64,000 bases of DNA from Clostridium polyendosporum (GTDB lineage: Bacteria > Bacillota > Clostridia > Clostridiales > Clostridiaceae), in assembly GCF_018332455.1 (NCBI RefSeq), contig NZ_BOPZ01000002.1:62001-126000 (forward strand), given 5' to 3'. Below are positions 42,321 to 51,946 of the stretch, piece after piece (position 1 is the first letter of the stretch; each line of letters starts with the position of its first letter). The position numbers and the translations under genes were made by a program. Under the pieces are notes generated by a model. The model had not been told where the DNA came from and did not search any database. It saw only the letters and a list, made by a program, of their open reading frames with translations.

Positions 42321-43610
42321 ATGGAAAAGGTTAGGATTGCGTTATTAGGATTAGGAAATGTAGGTAAAGGTGTTTGGAAAATACTACAAACTAATAAAGA
42401 AGCTATAATTAAAAGAGCAGGATATGATATAGAAATAGCGAAAATATTAGTAAGAGATATAAATAAATATAGAAATATTGGTGTACCTGAAGAACTTCTA
42501 ACTACAAATGCAGATGATATATTTAATGATGATAGCATAAAAATCGTAGTAGAAGTTATGGGAGGACTTGAGCCTGCTAAAGAATATATATTAAGAGCTA
42601 TAAGAAATAAGAAAAATGTAGTAACTGCAAATAAGCTTCTTATCGCAACTAATGGAGATCAAATCTTTAGTGAAGCTGAAGAAAATGAAGTTATTGTAAA
42701 CTTTGAAGCTAGTGTTGCTGGTGGAATTCCTGTAATTCATGGTATAAATGAAAGCTTAACTGCTAACAAAATAGAAGAAGTTGTAGGTATAATCAATGGA
42801 ACTACAAACTATATCTTAACTAAAATGACTTTAGAAGGTATGGATTTTGAAGATGCGTTAAAAGAAGCACAAGAAAAAGGTTATGCAGAAGCAGACCCAA
42901 CTTCTGATGTAGAGAGTTACGATGCAGCTTACAAGTTAGCAATATTAACTAAGTTAGCTTTTGAAACAAAAGTAGATATGAATAATGTATACAGAGAAGG
43001 TATAACAAAGATAAATTCTATAGATATACAATATGCTAAAGAACTTGGATATGTTATAAAGCTTTTAGCTATAGTTAAAGAAGTGGATGGAAAGTTAGAA
43101 CTTAGAGTTCATCCGACGATGATTCCATCAATTCATCCTCTAGCTAATGTTAATGATTCCTTTAATGCGGTTTTCATTAAGGGTAACGCTGTAGGAGACT
43201 TAATGCTTTACGGAAGAGGAGCAGGAGAGCTTCCTACAGGTAGTGCTGTAGTAGGAGATATCATTTCTGTTTTAAGAAGTTCTACAGATGGTGCGAAGCT
43301 TTCAACTAAGCATTATACTGAAATGGAAGTAAGACCAATGGCAGAGGTTACAGCTGAATACTATTTAAGAATTACAGTAAAAGATGAACCAGGAGTTTTA
43401 GGAGAAATCGCTACTGTATTGGGTCAAAATAAAGTTAGTATGTCATCCTTTATACAAAAGCCTAAAAAGGGAGAAAAGGGATATGTATCTATAGTTCTTT
43501 TCACTCATAATACTTCTGAAGGTAGTATTAATAAAGCTTTAGAAAAGATAAAAGACTTAGAAGTTGTAAATAAGGTTGAGAATATAATCAGAATAGAGAA
43601 TTTAGCTTAA
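42321..43610 (+). CDS. hom: Homoserine dehydrogenase
   Basis: This protein of 429 residues reduces aspartate semialdehyde to homoserine. It has the NAD(P) loop ALLGLGNVGKGVWKIL, VVTANKLLIATNG, the catalytic region FEASVAGGIPVIHGINESLTANKIEEVVGIINGTTNYILTKM, and EAQEKGYAEADPTSDVESYDAAYKLAIL. The C-terminal ACT domain (about 350-425) probably gives feedback inhibition by threonine. It is the last gene of the operon, 30 bases after lysC, with AAAGGGAGAG upstream. Aspartate semialdehyde dehydrogenase is absent here and must be elsewhere. Confidence 0.95.
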   Translation: MEKVRIALLGLGNVGKGVWKILQTNKEAIIKRAGYDIEIAKILVRDINKYRNIGVPEELLTTNADDIFNDDSIKIVVEVMGGLEPAKEYILRAIRNKKNVVTANKLLIATNGDQIFSEAEENEVIVNFEASVAGGIPVIHGINESLTANKIEEVVGIINGTTNYILTKMTLEGMDFEDALKEAQEKGYAEADPTSDVESYDAAYKLAILTKLAFETKVDMNNVYREGITKINSIDIQYAKELGYVIKLLAIVKEVDGKLELRVHPTMIPSIHPLANVNDSFNAVFIKGNAVGDLMLYGRGAGELPTGSAVVGDIISVLRSSTDGAKLSTKHYTEMEVRPMAEVTAEYYLRITVKDEPGVLGEIATVLGQNKVSMSSFIQKPKKGEKGYVSIVLFTHNTSEGSINKALEKIKDLEVVNKVENIIRIENLA

Positions 43611-43613
43611 TAA

Positions 43614-43874
43614 AGATATACCACTTCAATCTTTAAATAATTCATAAAAATAGCATCTACATGCAATGCTTTTTCTAGGATATACAAGTTCAATCCTTAA
43701 TGAATTTTAGGCAAATAACACTAAAAGGGCATCGAGTCCTTTTACCCTTAGTCAGATTTCACTTCGTGAAATGACAGTATATAGTCTCGGAATTCAATAC
43801 TTTTACTAAAATTCTTAAATCAATATGAACTTGTATATCATGAATTATAAATTCAGTTATGAAGTTGTGTATCT
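43614..43874 (+). repeat. 261-bp inverted-repeat element with nested hairpin module
   Basis: The ends are AGATATACCACTTCAATC (left) and TTATGAAGTTGTGTATCT (right), the same termini as the 97-bp element at 2798. The middle (43717-43790) carries a minus-strand TCGATG hairpin module (GGGCATCGAGTCC, TTTCACTTCGTGAAATGAC). This looks like one repeat inserted into, or flanked by copies of, another. It fills half of the gap 43611-44120. Confidence 0.75.
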
Positions 43875-43883
43875 ATAAAAGCA

Positions 43884-43994
43884 ATGTTAAACTGAGTAGA
43901 CTTGATGTCTACTCAGTTTTATTTACTGTTATTTTATCAAATAAAATCCGAATAAGAATAAAAGGTTTTGATGTCCTTTTATTCTTATTTTTAT
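43884..43994 (+). repeat. Two TCGATG hairpin modules in tandem
   Basis: The stem AAACTGAGTAGA / TCTACTCAGTTT with loop CTTGATG is followed by TTTACTGTTATTTTATC, then a second stem AAGAATAAAAGG / CCTTTTATTCTT with loop TTTTGATGT. Both stems end in T-rich tracts, so they may act as terminators for the threonine operon. Confidence 0.7.
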
Positions 43995-44120
43995 AAAATA
44001 AGTTTTTATATTACAATTATAGATATTAATGTAGGTTAAGTCTTAAGCACACCTTTCTATTTAATTCATATTATAGTAATAAGAAACTAAAATTCTACTA
44101 TAACAAAAGAAGGTGTATTT

Positions 44121-44684
44121 ATGAAAGAAAATAATATGTCACCTCAAGAGTGTATGGTAAAAATACCGAATAAGGTTATAACCATACCTAATCCAGTATA
44201 TCAATCGTATAAAGGAAGATACTTTGTAGGGCAAAGTAAGTTTTTAATATTTGGTGTTGGAACTAATGCTTGGGCAGCATTAGTGAATCCTAGAAGTTCT
44301 GGCGTTAATCTTTTTGTTAATGTTTTTACTGTATCAAATTTTTCTAATGAATCACTTACTGCTGAAATATGGTTGAATACAATACCACCTGGAATTAGTA
44401 AAGTATCAAGAAAGTTTAGTCCTACAGATACTGCTTTATCTCCACTTCCAGAGCCAAAAGTACAATTAGAATATGCACAAAATGTAACAGGATTTCCAAG
44501 TAAGGGGATAAATATTTACGGTAGAATTGTACCATCTCAAAGTACACTTGTTTCAGAAGAAGATGGTAAATTTGTTATTCCTCCAGGAGGAAATTATTTA
44601 GTATTTCTAAGTTCCTCAGGACAAGACTTTGTTAAGGCAAAAATAGCATTTGGTTGGTGGGAAGAGAAAGTATTTTCAATCTAA
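44121..44684 (+). CDS. DUF6143-family protein
   Basis: This protein of 187 residues is rich in beta-strand. The stretch RYFVGQSKFLIFGVGTNAWAALVNPRSSGVNLFVNVFTVSNFS, and later IPPGGNYLVFLSS and IAFGWWEE, match the DUF6143 family as I remember it. It is found mainly in spore-forming Firmicutes, with no known function. No signal peptide or membrane segment is seen. GAAGGTG lies 6-7 bases before the ATG. It has its own transcript between the repeat-filled gap and the HAD gene. Confidence 0.7.
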   Translation: MKENNMSPQECMVKIPNKVITIPNPVYQSYKGRYFVGQSKFLIFGVGTNAWAALVNPRSSGVNLFVNVFTVSNFSNESLTAEIWLNTIPPGISKVSRKFSPTDTALSPLPEPKVQLEYAQNVTGFPSKGINIYGRIVPSQSTLVSEEDGKFVIPPGGNYLVFLSSSGQDFVKAKIAFGWWEEKVFSI

Positions 44685-44876
44685 GTATCAGTATAAATTT
44701 AATATAATAAGTTATTATATTAAAGTAGAGTGATTTATGTATTTTATAATTGTATTAATGCAATTACAAAATATTTATTTCTCTCTGCTTTTATTTTTTT
44801 GGATTTTATAAAACAAACTCTGACTGAAAATATTAAAGAATTTGATAAATGTGGATTACAGGAGGAATGTAACATA

Positions 44877-45560
44877 ATGAGTTTCAAACTAATATTGTTT
44901 GATGCAGATGATACACTTTTTGATTTCACTAAAGCTGAGGAGTATGCACTTGAAAATGCTTTCAAAGAATTTAATCTAGAATATAACAAAAATAATCATT
45001 TAAATAAATTCAGAACAATAAATAAAACTTTGTGGGGTGATTTTGAACAGGGAAAGGTCACAATCCCTGAACTAAGAGTTGAGAGATTTAAGAGGTTTTT
45101 TAAAGAGTTAGGCATGGTTCTAGATTATAATAAATTTAATGATTCTTATACATCTTTTTTAATTAAGGGTACATTTTTAATTAATGGAGCAGAGGAACTA
45201 TGTAATTACTTATATGGTAAATATAATCTTGCTATAATAACAAATGGAGCTAAGGATGTACAGCATTATAGGTTTGATTCTTCACCTCTTAAAAAGTACT
45301 TTAGTCATATTATAGTCTCTGATGAAGCTGGTTATCAGAAGCCCAATACAGGAATATTTGAATATACATTTAAGAGACTTTGCCATTCAGATAAAAATTC
45401 TGTACTTATAGTAGGGGATTCTTTGACTGCAGATATTCAGGGGGGAATAAACTGTGGTATAAAAACCTGCTGGTTTAATCCTCAAGGAATACAAAATTCA
45501 ACTTCTTTAAAGCCTGATTATGAAATCAAGTCCCTAAGTGAACTTATGGAATTATTATAA
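44877..45560 (+). CDS. HAD hydrolase, YjjG-type nucleotidase
   Basis: This protein of 227 residues has the HAD motifs: nucleophile FDADDTLFDF (the first Asp of DxD), motif II ITNGAKDVQHYRF, the motif III lysine region DEAGYQKPNTGIFEYTF, and motif IV VGDSLTADIQGGINCGIKTCWFN. The YjjG/YfnB subgroup dephosphorylates pyrimidine monophosphates and is thought to clear non-canonical ones. I start at ATG 44877, with GGAGG about 10 bases before, since the frame's first 49 codons are unlike any HAD protein and lack a ribosome site. Confidence 0.85.
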   Translation: MSFKLILFDADDTLFDFTKAEEYALENAFKEFNLEYNKNNHLNKFRTINKTLWGDFEQGKVTIPELRVERFKRFFKELGMVLDYNKFNDSYTSFLIKGTFLINGAEELCNYLYGKYNLAIITNGAKDVQHYRFDSSPLKKYFSHIIVSDEAGYQKPNTGIFEYTFKRLCHSDKNSVLIVGDSLTADIQGGINCGIKTCWFNPQGIQNSTSLKPDYEIKSLSELMELL

Positions 45561-45612
45561 TAAATATTTCTTTCCAATTTAATAAATGAAGATTTTTCAC
45601 AGTCTGAATAAC

Positions 45613-45660
45613 AGATATATAACTTCATAACTGAATTGTTTAGAGATTGAAATTGTATAT
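45613..45660 (-). repeat. Short decayed copy of the inverted-repeat element
   Basis: AGATATATAACTTCATAA on the left and GATTGAAATTGTATAT on the right resemble the termini of the 50-97-bp family. It lies just before a terminator. Confidence 0.5.
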
Positions 45661-45664
45661 GTTT

Positions 45665-45706
45665 AAAAGGTGCTAACCATAATTAATTATGATTAACACC
45701 TTTTAG
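45665..45706. terminator. Bidirectional terminator between the HAD and aminopeptidase genes
   Basis: AAAAGGTGCTAACCATAATT pairs with AATTATGATTAACACCTTTT with two wobble/mismatch positions. It serves two convergent genes. Confidence 0.8.
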
Positions 45707-45746
45707 CTTTAGGGTAATTGATTGACTTTGTAAACCACAACAAGTT

Positions 45747-46976
45747 TTAAAACGCCCAATTTCCTCTACTGAATATTTGTATCTCTTCATTATTATGGGT
45801 AAATCCAATAATCTCTAGATCTTCTGTTCCAATCATGAAATCAACGTGAGTAAGAGAGTGATTTACTTCTCTCTCTTCAAGTTCTTTTTCACTTAGAGAA
45901 TCTCCATTCTTTATACATAGAGAATATGCTTTTCCTATAGCAAGATGACAGGATGCATTTTCATCATATAGAGTATTGTAGAATATTATTCCAGAATCTG
46001 AAATTGGTGAATGATGTGGTACAAGAGCTACTTCTCCCAAGTAGTGAGAACCTTCGTCAGTCTCTATTAGATGTTTCAAAGTATCAGATCCTTTTTCTGC
46101 AGTGAAATCTACAATTCTTCCATTTTCAAAAATTAAGGAGAAATTATCAATTAAGTTGCCTCCATAATTAAGTGGTTTTGAACTTACAACCTTACCATTA
46201 ACCCCTGTCTTCTTTGGCATAGAGAATACTTCTTCAGTAGGCATGTTTGCTATGAATTCCACTCCACCTTGAGTATATTCAGCGCCTCCAACCCATAAAT
46301 GTTCATCAGGAAGTTCAATTTTAAGATCAGTACCCTTTGAATTTTTAAAGTAGAGAGATTTAAGGTTTTTTGAATTCAAGTAGTCCATCTTTTCCTTAAG
46401 GTTATTTTTATGTTCATCCCAAGCTTGGACGGGCTCTTCTTTGTCAACTCTAACAATCTTAAATATGGCATTCCAAAGATTTTCTATAGCTTCTTCTCCA
46501 GATAGTGTTGGGAATACCTTTTTAGCCCAGCCTGAAGTAGGGATTGACACTATGGACCAAGCATTTTTATTACTCATAAGTCTTTGATTGAATTCCTTTA
46601 AAGCAATTTGTCTAGTTTTCTGATTTAGTGCTATTCTTTTTGGATTAACATCCTTCATAAGTTCTGGGTCGGAAGCCGAAATACTTAAGAAAGCAGCACC
46701 TTTCTCTGCATAGGATATCAAAGCATCCACTTGCCACTGTGGCATTGTTTCAAAAACTTCTTCAGGTGCTTTTAAGAATCTTATTTTAGCTGAAAGTTCG
46801 TCATTCCAATGAATAACTACATCTTTTGCTCCCTCATCATATGCTATATCTGCTACCATTCTTGTAAAAGGCGCACATTCAATTGGTGACATAACAACTA
46901 GAGTTTGATCTTTTTGAATATTAACTCCTGTTTTTACTGCTAATTTTGCATATTTTTTTAATAAATCATTTTTCAT
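45747..46976 (-). CDS. M29-family aminopeptidase
   Basis: This protein of 409 residues is a metallo-aminopeptidase of the AmpS/PepS/aminopeptidase II type, the usual size. Seen: LLKKYAKLAVKTGVNIQKDQTLVV at the N-terminus, NMPTEEVFSMPKKTGVNGKV (metal glutamates), GSHYLGEVALVPHHSPIS, FYNTLYDENASCHLAIGKAY, and the C-terminal HVDFMIGTEDLEIIG. These supply the metal-binding Glu, His and Asp residues. It removes N-terminal residues from peptides in the cytosol. GAGAGGTG lies 6 bases before the ATG. Confidence 0.93.
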   Translation of the reverse strand: MKNDLLKKYAKLAVKTGVNIQKDQTLVVMSPIECAPFTRMVADIAYDEGAKDVVIHWNDELSAKIRFLKAPEEVFETMPQWQVDALISYAEKGAAFLSISASDPELMKDVNPKRIALNQKTRQIALKEFNQRLMSNKNAWSIVSIPTSGWAKKVFPTLSGEEAIENLWNAIFKIVRVDKEEPVQAWDEHKNNLKEKMDYLNSKNLKSLYFKNSKGTDLKIELPDEHLWVGGAEYTQGGVEFIANMPTEEVFSMPKKTGVNGKVVSSKPLNYGGNLIDNFSLIFENGRIVDFTAEKGSDTLKHLIETDEGSHYLGEVALVPHHSPISDSGIIFYNTLYDENASCHLAIGKAYSLCIKNGDSLSEKELEEREVNHSLTHVDFMIGTEDLEIIGFTHNNEEIQIFSRGNWAF

Positions 46977-47133
46977 AAATACACCTCTCTTGTTAAAAAA
47001 TCCTTTTCATAAATATTATTTTCTCATAAAATTATTTTAATGTCTAAAAATTCTATAAAAAAATTGTTTTTAAAAGATAAGGTAATTTATGAAGTTGTAC
47101 ATCTATTTCAGAGGTGTATAAAAGTTGAGACAA

Positions 47134-47634
47134 CTAGAGATTGAGTAATATCATATCGTAATACTCATCTCCAAGATCGTTAGTGCAGCCATAATCTATG
47201 AGGTAATACTTGTTATCTATTATTCCCCAAGAACGAGGTGTAAATATATCATTTGAATAAAGAAGAAATCTATCTATAAGTTCATGCATATCATTAAGCA
47301 TATTTTTTTGTTTTAATATCACCATGAAATCGGAGCGAGTAATTTTTAATAAACTTTTTAAGGGTATGGCTCTTTTCATTATTAGTATTTTAGGAGAATA
47401 ATAAATAATGGGACATAGATAATTTTTTAGATGTTTATTTGAATGTGAATAAACATAGTTTTCAACAAAATTTTGATAATAGCCATCATCATTTTTTGCA
47501 ACTTTTAAAACATAGTTATCATCTAAAGCATAGACTTTGCGAGCTATTCCTTCTCCGAGAAATGTATATTTATTCTCAAAATCTTTAAAAGAAAGTGTAT
47601 ATAAATATTTCATAATTTTTCTTATGTTATTCAT
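47134..47634 (-). CDS. Small protein-kinase-like protein
   Basis: This protein of 166 residues has a kinase-like N-lobe: the glycine loop FLGEGIARKVYALDDNYVLKVAKND, with the VLK lysine, and a short C-lobe with KYYLIDYGCTND in place of DFG. No HRD catalytic loop is visible, so it may be an aminoglycoside-phosphotransferase-like or inactive kinase fold. The role is unknown. A similar but distinct protein is encoded at 55663. GGAGG lies 7-8 bases before the ATG. In the 314-base gap to polA I see only a half copy of the inverted-repeat element at 47861. Confidence 0.55.
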   Translation of the reverse strand: MNNIRKIMKYLYTLSFKDFENKYTFLGEGIARKVYALDDNYVLKVAKNDDGYYQNFVENYVYSHSNKHLKNYLCPIIYYSPKILIMKRAIPLKSLLKITRSDFMVILKQKNMLNDMHELIDRFLLYSNDIFTPRSWGIIDNKYYLIDYGCTNDLGDEYYDMILLNL

Positions 47635-47854
47635 TATTTATCCTCCAAGTAGTTTGTTTTCTATTATTATGTTATGGTAATATTTATATTGAGTTACAGT
47701 AAACTTACATTTTTATTTTGACAAATATAATGAATAGAACTATTATATGAATACAGATTGTTATATTAAGTTGATAATACTTTTAGGTACATAAGAAAGT
47801 TTATATATAAGTTTTAAATTTTAAAAAAAGTATTGAAATTCATATGGTTTTTAG

Positions 47855-47890
47855 ATGTAAAGATACACAACTTTAATCCTTAAATAATTT
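47855..47890 (+). repeat. Half copy of the inverted-repeat element
   Basis: AGATACACAACTTTAATCC is the left terminus of the 50-97-bp family. No right terminus follows. It lies upstream of polA. Confidence 0.55.
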
Positions 47891-47948
47891 ACTAGCGACT
47901 ATAACTAAAATGTAGATTATTATATAAATAATCTAATGGAGGTGTCTT

Positions 47949-50558
47949 ATGGAACGTTTATTAATAATTGATGGAAATAGTTTGATGAATAGAGCCTTTT
48001 ATGCGTTGCCACTCTTGTCCACTAGTGAAGGAATATATACAAATGCAGTATATGGATTTACTAATATGCTTTTAAAGGTGAAGGATGAAATAAAACCTAA
48101 TTACATAGTGGCATCTTTTGATAGAAAAGCTCCTACTTTTAGACATGTAGAGTATGAAGATTATAAGGCTGGAAGAAAAAAGATGCCTCCAGAACTGGCA
48201 GAGCAATTTCCAATAGTGAAGGAAATGCTTAGCCTTTTTGACATAAACATATATGAACTGGATGGATTTGAAGCAGATGATATAATAGGAACTTTAGCAA
48301 AATATGCAGAAAGAAATAATATAGAGATTTACATAGTAACAGGAGATAGAGATGCTCTTCAGCTTGCTTCTGACAATATTAAAATTATATTCACTAAAAA
48401 AGGTGTAACAGAGAAAGAAATATATGATAAAAAGAGAATGATAGATGAGTATGGTGTTACACCAGCTCAATTTATAGATGTAAAAGGTCTCATGGGAGAT
48501 AAATCTGATAATATACCAGGGGTTCCAGGAATAGGGGAAAAGACAGCATATAAACTTATTCAAACCTATGGGAGTATTGAAGAGGTCTTGAAAAATGTTG
48601 AAGATATAAGTGGAAAAAAGTTAAAGGAAAATCTTATTGGGTATAGTGACCAGGCAATCTTTTCAAAGAGATTGGCTACAATAAAAACGGATGTTCCTTT
48701 AGAATTTAATTTAGAGGAGATACGGTCTAAGGACAATTTGGATAAGCAAGGATTAAAAAAGTTATTTTTAAAACTTCAGATGAAATCTCTTGTTGAGAAA
48801 TTAGGAAATGATATAGAGGAAGATAAGCAAGAAGAAAGTCCTATTGATTTTAAATATATAGATGATGAGGAAACTCTTAAAACTTTGATAGGAACTATTA
48901 ATCAAGGTTCAATTTTTATAACATTTAAACTGAAAAATATTGAGCTTTATTCAACACTTTCAATTCAAACTATATACTTAACTTATGAGGATAAAAACTA
49001 TATAATAAGTTTTGAGAAGTTTTTAGAAAATAAAGAAGTAGTAAAGATACTTAAAGATTTTTTCGAAAATGATAATGTTAAAAAGGTAGGTCATGATATT
49101 AAAAATTCACTAACAGCTCTAAGAAAATTGGGCATAGATCTTAGAGGATTAGTTTTTGATACAGCAATTGCTGCATATTTAATTGACTCTTCAAAGGGAG
49201 CATATTCACTTGTAACTCTTATTAACGAATATATAGGTCAAGATCCTAAGGGTAATGAAGAAGAATTAAATATTAAGCTTAATTTTTATCTTAAAGATAT
49301 TTATAGACTTCTTGAGAAAAAAATAGAAGAAGCAGATATGAGTACATTATTCTATGAAGTAGAATTACCTTTAACGGAAGTGCTTTCTTCAATGGAGGAA
49401 CTAGGCTTTAAGGTAAATAAAGATATGCTAGATGAGCTTTCTGAAAAGTTTAAGAGTGAAATTAATAAAACTCAGAGTGAAATCTATGCGTTATCAGATG
49501 AGGAGTTTAATATAAATTCACCTAAACAACTAGGAAAGATACTTTTTGAAAAATTAGATTTGCCTGTGGTAAAGAAAACAAAGACAGGATACTCAACTAA
49601 TGTAGAAGTATTAGAAAAGCTTCAAGACAAGCATCCAATCATAAGCAAAATTATCTATTATAGACAGATTACAAAACTATTTTCAACTTATATTGAAGGA
49701 TTAAAATCAGTTATTGATAAAGATGGATGTATACATTCTAATTTCAATCAAACAGTGACAACTACGGGAAGATTATCATCAACTGAACCTAATCTTCAGA
49801 ATATACCTATCAAGTATGAAATGGGAAGAGAGATAAGAAAGGTATTTATTTCTAGAGAAATGGATAATGTTATACTTTCAGCTGACTATTCACAGATTGA
49901 GTTAAGAGTGCTTGCTCACATAGCTGAGGATCAAAATATGATTGATGCTTTTAAGCATGATTTAGATATTCATACTAAAACTGCATCAGAAGTCTTTAAG
50001 GTTCCATTAGAGGACGTTACTTCTTTAATGAGAAGTAGAGCTAAGGCAGTTAATTTTGGTATAGTCTATGGTATTAGTGATTTCAGTCTTGCTCAGGACT
50101 TAAATATAACTAAAAAGGAAGCCAAAGAGTATATGGATATTTATTTTGAAAGATATCCTAAGATTAAAGAATATATGGATAAAGTTATAGAAACTGCAAA
50201 AAATAGCGGATATGTTACCACCACCTTGAATAGAAGAAGATTTATACCTGAAGTAACCTCCTCTAACAAAATAGTAAAAGCATTAGGAGAACGACTTGCA
50301 ATGAACGCACCTATACAGGGAAGTGCTGCAGATATAATAAAGATTGCCATGGTACATGTATATAACCAACTTAGAACAAGGAAGCTTAAGAGTAAACTAA
50401 TTCTTCAGGTTCATGATGAACTTATTTTAGATGTAGTGCAAGAAGAACTTGAAGAAGTAAAATCTATGGTTAAAGAGCAAATGGAGAATGTAATTAATCT
50501 TCAGGTACCTTTAGAAGTCGATGTGAATATAGGTAAGACATGGTATGAAGCTAAATAA
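47949..50558 (+). CDS. polA: DNA polymerase I
   Basis: This protein of 869 residues fills in and removes RNA primers and acts in repair. Residues ~1-290 form the 5'-3' flap exonuclease (LLIIDGNSLMNRAFYAL, DGFEADDIIGTLA, TGDRDALQL, GVKGLMGDKSDNIPGVPGIGEKTA-like region). Residues ~300-460 are a 3'-5' exonuclease fold, but the first DxE motif is replaced by FITFKLKN, so proofreading is probably lost. Residues ~460-869 form the polymerase with motifs A (DYSQIELRVLAH), B (RAKAVNFGIVYG) and C (QVHDELILDV). A ribosome site GGAGGTG lies 6 bases before the ATG. coaE follows at 12 bases. Confidence 0.96.
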   Translation: MERLLIIDGNSLMNRAFYALPLLSTSEGIYTNAVYGFTNMLLKVKDEIKPNYIVASFDRKAPTFRHVEYEDYKAGRKKMPPELAEQFPIVKEMLSLFDINIYELDGFEADDIIGTLAKYAERNNIEIYIVTGDRDALQLASDNIKIIFTKKGVTEKEIYDKKRMIDEYGVTPAQFIDVKGLMGDKSDNIPGVPGIGEKTAYKLIQTYGSIEEVLKNVEDISGKKLKENLIGYSDQAIFSKRLATIKTDVPLEFNLEEIRSKDNLDKQGLKKLFLKLQMKSLVEKLGNDIEEDKQEESPIDFKYIDDEETLKTLIGTINQGSIFITFKLKNIELYSTLSIQTIYLTYEDKNYIISFEKFLENKEVVKILKDFFENDNVKKVGHDIKNSLTALRKLGIDLRGLVFDTAIAAYLIDSSKGAYSLVTLINEYIGQDPKGNEEELNIKLNFYLKDIYRLLEKKIEEADMSTLFYEVELPLTEVLSSMEELGFKVNKDMLDELSEKFKSEINKTQSEIYALSDEEFNINSPKQLGKILFEKLDLPVVKKTKTGYSTNVEVLEKLQDKHPIISKIIYYRQITKLFSTYIEGLKSVIDKDGCIHSNFNQTVTTTGRLSSTEPNLQNIPIKYEMGREIRKVFISREMDNVILSADYSQIELRVLAHIAEDQNMIDAFKHDLDIHTKTASEVFKVPLEDVTSLMRSRAKAVNFGIVYGISDFSLAQDLNITKKEAKEYMDIYFERYPKIKEYMDKVIETAKNSGYVTTTLNRRRFIPEVTSSNKIVKALGERLAMNAPIQGSAADIIKIAMVHVYNQLRTRKLKSKLILQVHDELILDVVQEELEEVKSMVKEQMENVINLQVPLEVDVNIGKTWYEAK

Positions 50559-50570
50559 GGGGGCATATCA

Positions 50571-51170
50571 ATGATAAAAGTTGGATTAACAGGAGGAATT
50601 GGATCTGGAAAGAGCACTGTTTCGAAGATGTTTCAAAGTGCTGGATTGCCAATAATTGATGCTGATTTAATAGCTAGAGAGGTATTAGACAAATATCCTG
50701 AAATTCTTGAAAAAGTAAGAAATGAATTTGGTGATGGTTTCTTTGATTGGAGAGGACAGTTTAAACGCAGAGAATTTGGTAATCACATTTTTAGATTCCC
50801 TAAGCAGAGAGTTAAGTATGAGAATATAATAATGCCATATATTAAAAAAGAGATAAATGATATATTTAGCTTATACAGTAAAAAAAGTGAATCTGTTGTT
50901 ATCTTGGATGCACCAACTTTAATTGAAAACAATATGCATGAAGAAATGGATTATGTTATTGTTATTTCAGTTGATTACAATACTCAGCTTGCAAGGTTAA
51001 AGACAAGGGATAAACTTACTCAATCAGAAGCCTTAAGTAGAATAAATTCACAGCTTCCTTTAGAAAAAAAATTAGAGTATGCTAATTTTATTATAGACAA
51101 TAATTTAAGTATTATAAAAACAAAAGAGCAAGTGGATGATATTACTGCAATTTTACGTTTATATAAATAA
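50571..51170 (+). CDS. coaE: Dephospho-CoA kinase
   Basis: This protein of 199 residues catalyses the last step of coenzyme A synthesis. Seen: the P-loop KVGLTGGIGSGKSTVSKMF, the substrate site IIDADLIAREVLD, DAPTLIENNMHEEMDYVIVI and the lid region RDKLTQSEALSRINSQLPLEKK. All family motifs are intact. It follows polA by 12 bases, with AAGGGGGC as ribosome site, and is followed by a lytic transglycosylase gene. The polA-coaE-slt order is common in clostridia. Confidence 0.95.
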   Translation: MIKVGLTGGIGSGKSTVSKMFQSAGLPIIDADLIAREVLDKYPEILEKVRNEFGDGFFDWRGQFKRREFGNHIFRFPKQRVKYENIIMPYIKKEINDIFSLYSKKSESVVILDAPTLIENNMHEEMDYVIVISVDYNTQLARLKTRDKLTQSEALSRINSQLPLEKKLEYANFIIDNNLSIIKTKEQVDDITAILRLYK

Positions 51171-51191
51171 TAAGTTTTGTGGGAGTGGGAG

Positions 51192-51740
51192 ATGAAGATA
51201 AGGAGAGTACTTGTCGCTGTATTGATGATTTTATTATCAGTATTTACGACAAAGTGGATTTTGTATAATATTATGTATCCATACGAGTATAAGGAATTCA
51301 TAGATAAGCATAGTAAAGAATATAATTTAGATCCTTTATTTGTATTGTCAGTGATAAAAGCAGAAAGTAATTTTGACTCGAATGCTAAATCTTATAAGGA
51401 TGCACATGGTCTAATGCAAATAACGGACGATACTGCCAAGTGGGCATCAAAAGAAATGGAAATAGAAGATTATGATGTTTCTATGCTTATGGACCCTGAG
51501 TTTAATATAAGGATGGGATGCTGGTATATTGATAATCTTTATAAAGAATTTAATAATTTTGATTTAGTACTTGCTGCTTATAATGGTGGTAGAGGAAATG
51601 TAAATAAATGGCTTAATGATTATCAATATTCTAAAGATGGTAAAATGCTTGATTACATTCCTTTTAAGGAAACCGATAAATATGTTAAGAAAGTAAAGGT
51701 TAATTACAATATTTATAAATTTTTGTATAAGCAAAAATAA
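51192..51740 (+). CDS. Lytic transglycosylase (SLT domain)
   Basis: This protein of 182 residues has an N-terminal membrane anchor (VLVAVLMILLSVFTTKWIL) and a soluble lytic-transglycosylase domain. The catalytic glutamate is in VLSVIKAESNFDSNAKSYKDAHGLMQI, and WASKEM and VLAAYNGGRGNVNKWL follow. It cleaves peptidoglycan glycan strands outside the membrane. ATG 51192 has GGGAGTGGGAG upstream. The TTG 5 codons earlier is less likely. It is in the polA-coaE operon, 21 bases after coaE. Confidence 0.92.
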   Translation: MKIRRVLVAVLMILLSVFTTKWILYNIMYPYEYKEFIDKHSKEYNLDPLFVLSVIKAESNFDSNAKSYKDAHGLMQITDDTAKWASKEMEIEDYDVSMLMDPEFNIRMGCWYIDNLYKEFNNFDLVLAAYNGGRGNVNKWLNDYQYSKDGKMLDYIPFKETDKYVKKVKVNYNIYKFLYKQK

Positions 51741-51789
51741 TAATGTATAAAAATTGTTTCTATATGCTGTATTTGATGTAATTTGATAA

Positions 51790-51842
51790 AGTTAAATTTG
51801 ACTAAAAGTTAATGGGCTTGATGCCTATTAACTTTTATTTTT
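51790..51842 (+). repeat. TCGATG hairpin module
   Basis: TTAAATTTGACTAAAAGTTAATGGG / CCTATTAACTTTTA with loop CTTGATG, followed by TTTTTAAT. It is placed after the lytic transglycosylase gene and could terminate the polA operon. Confidence 0.7.
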
Positions 51843-51946
51843 AATAAACTAATTGATAATATATAAATTTATAATTTCTGAGTTTTTTAACATTTATATT
51901 TCGAATGATAAATAAAATAGAATATAATTATTTTTAGGAGGCTACT

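Noticed and set aside
44730-44876. 49-residue hydrophobic extension of the HAD protein
   Set aside because: The HAD fold begins at MSFKLILFDADDT, and GGAGG precedes the ATG at 44877. The upstream frame is chance.
47949-50558. Active proofreading domain in PolA
   Set aside because: The first DxE motif of the 3'-5' exonuclease is absent, as in many Gram-positive PolA proteins.
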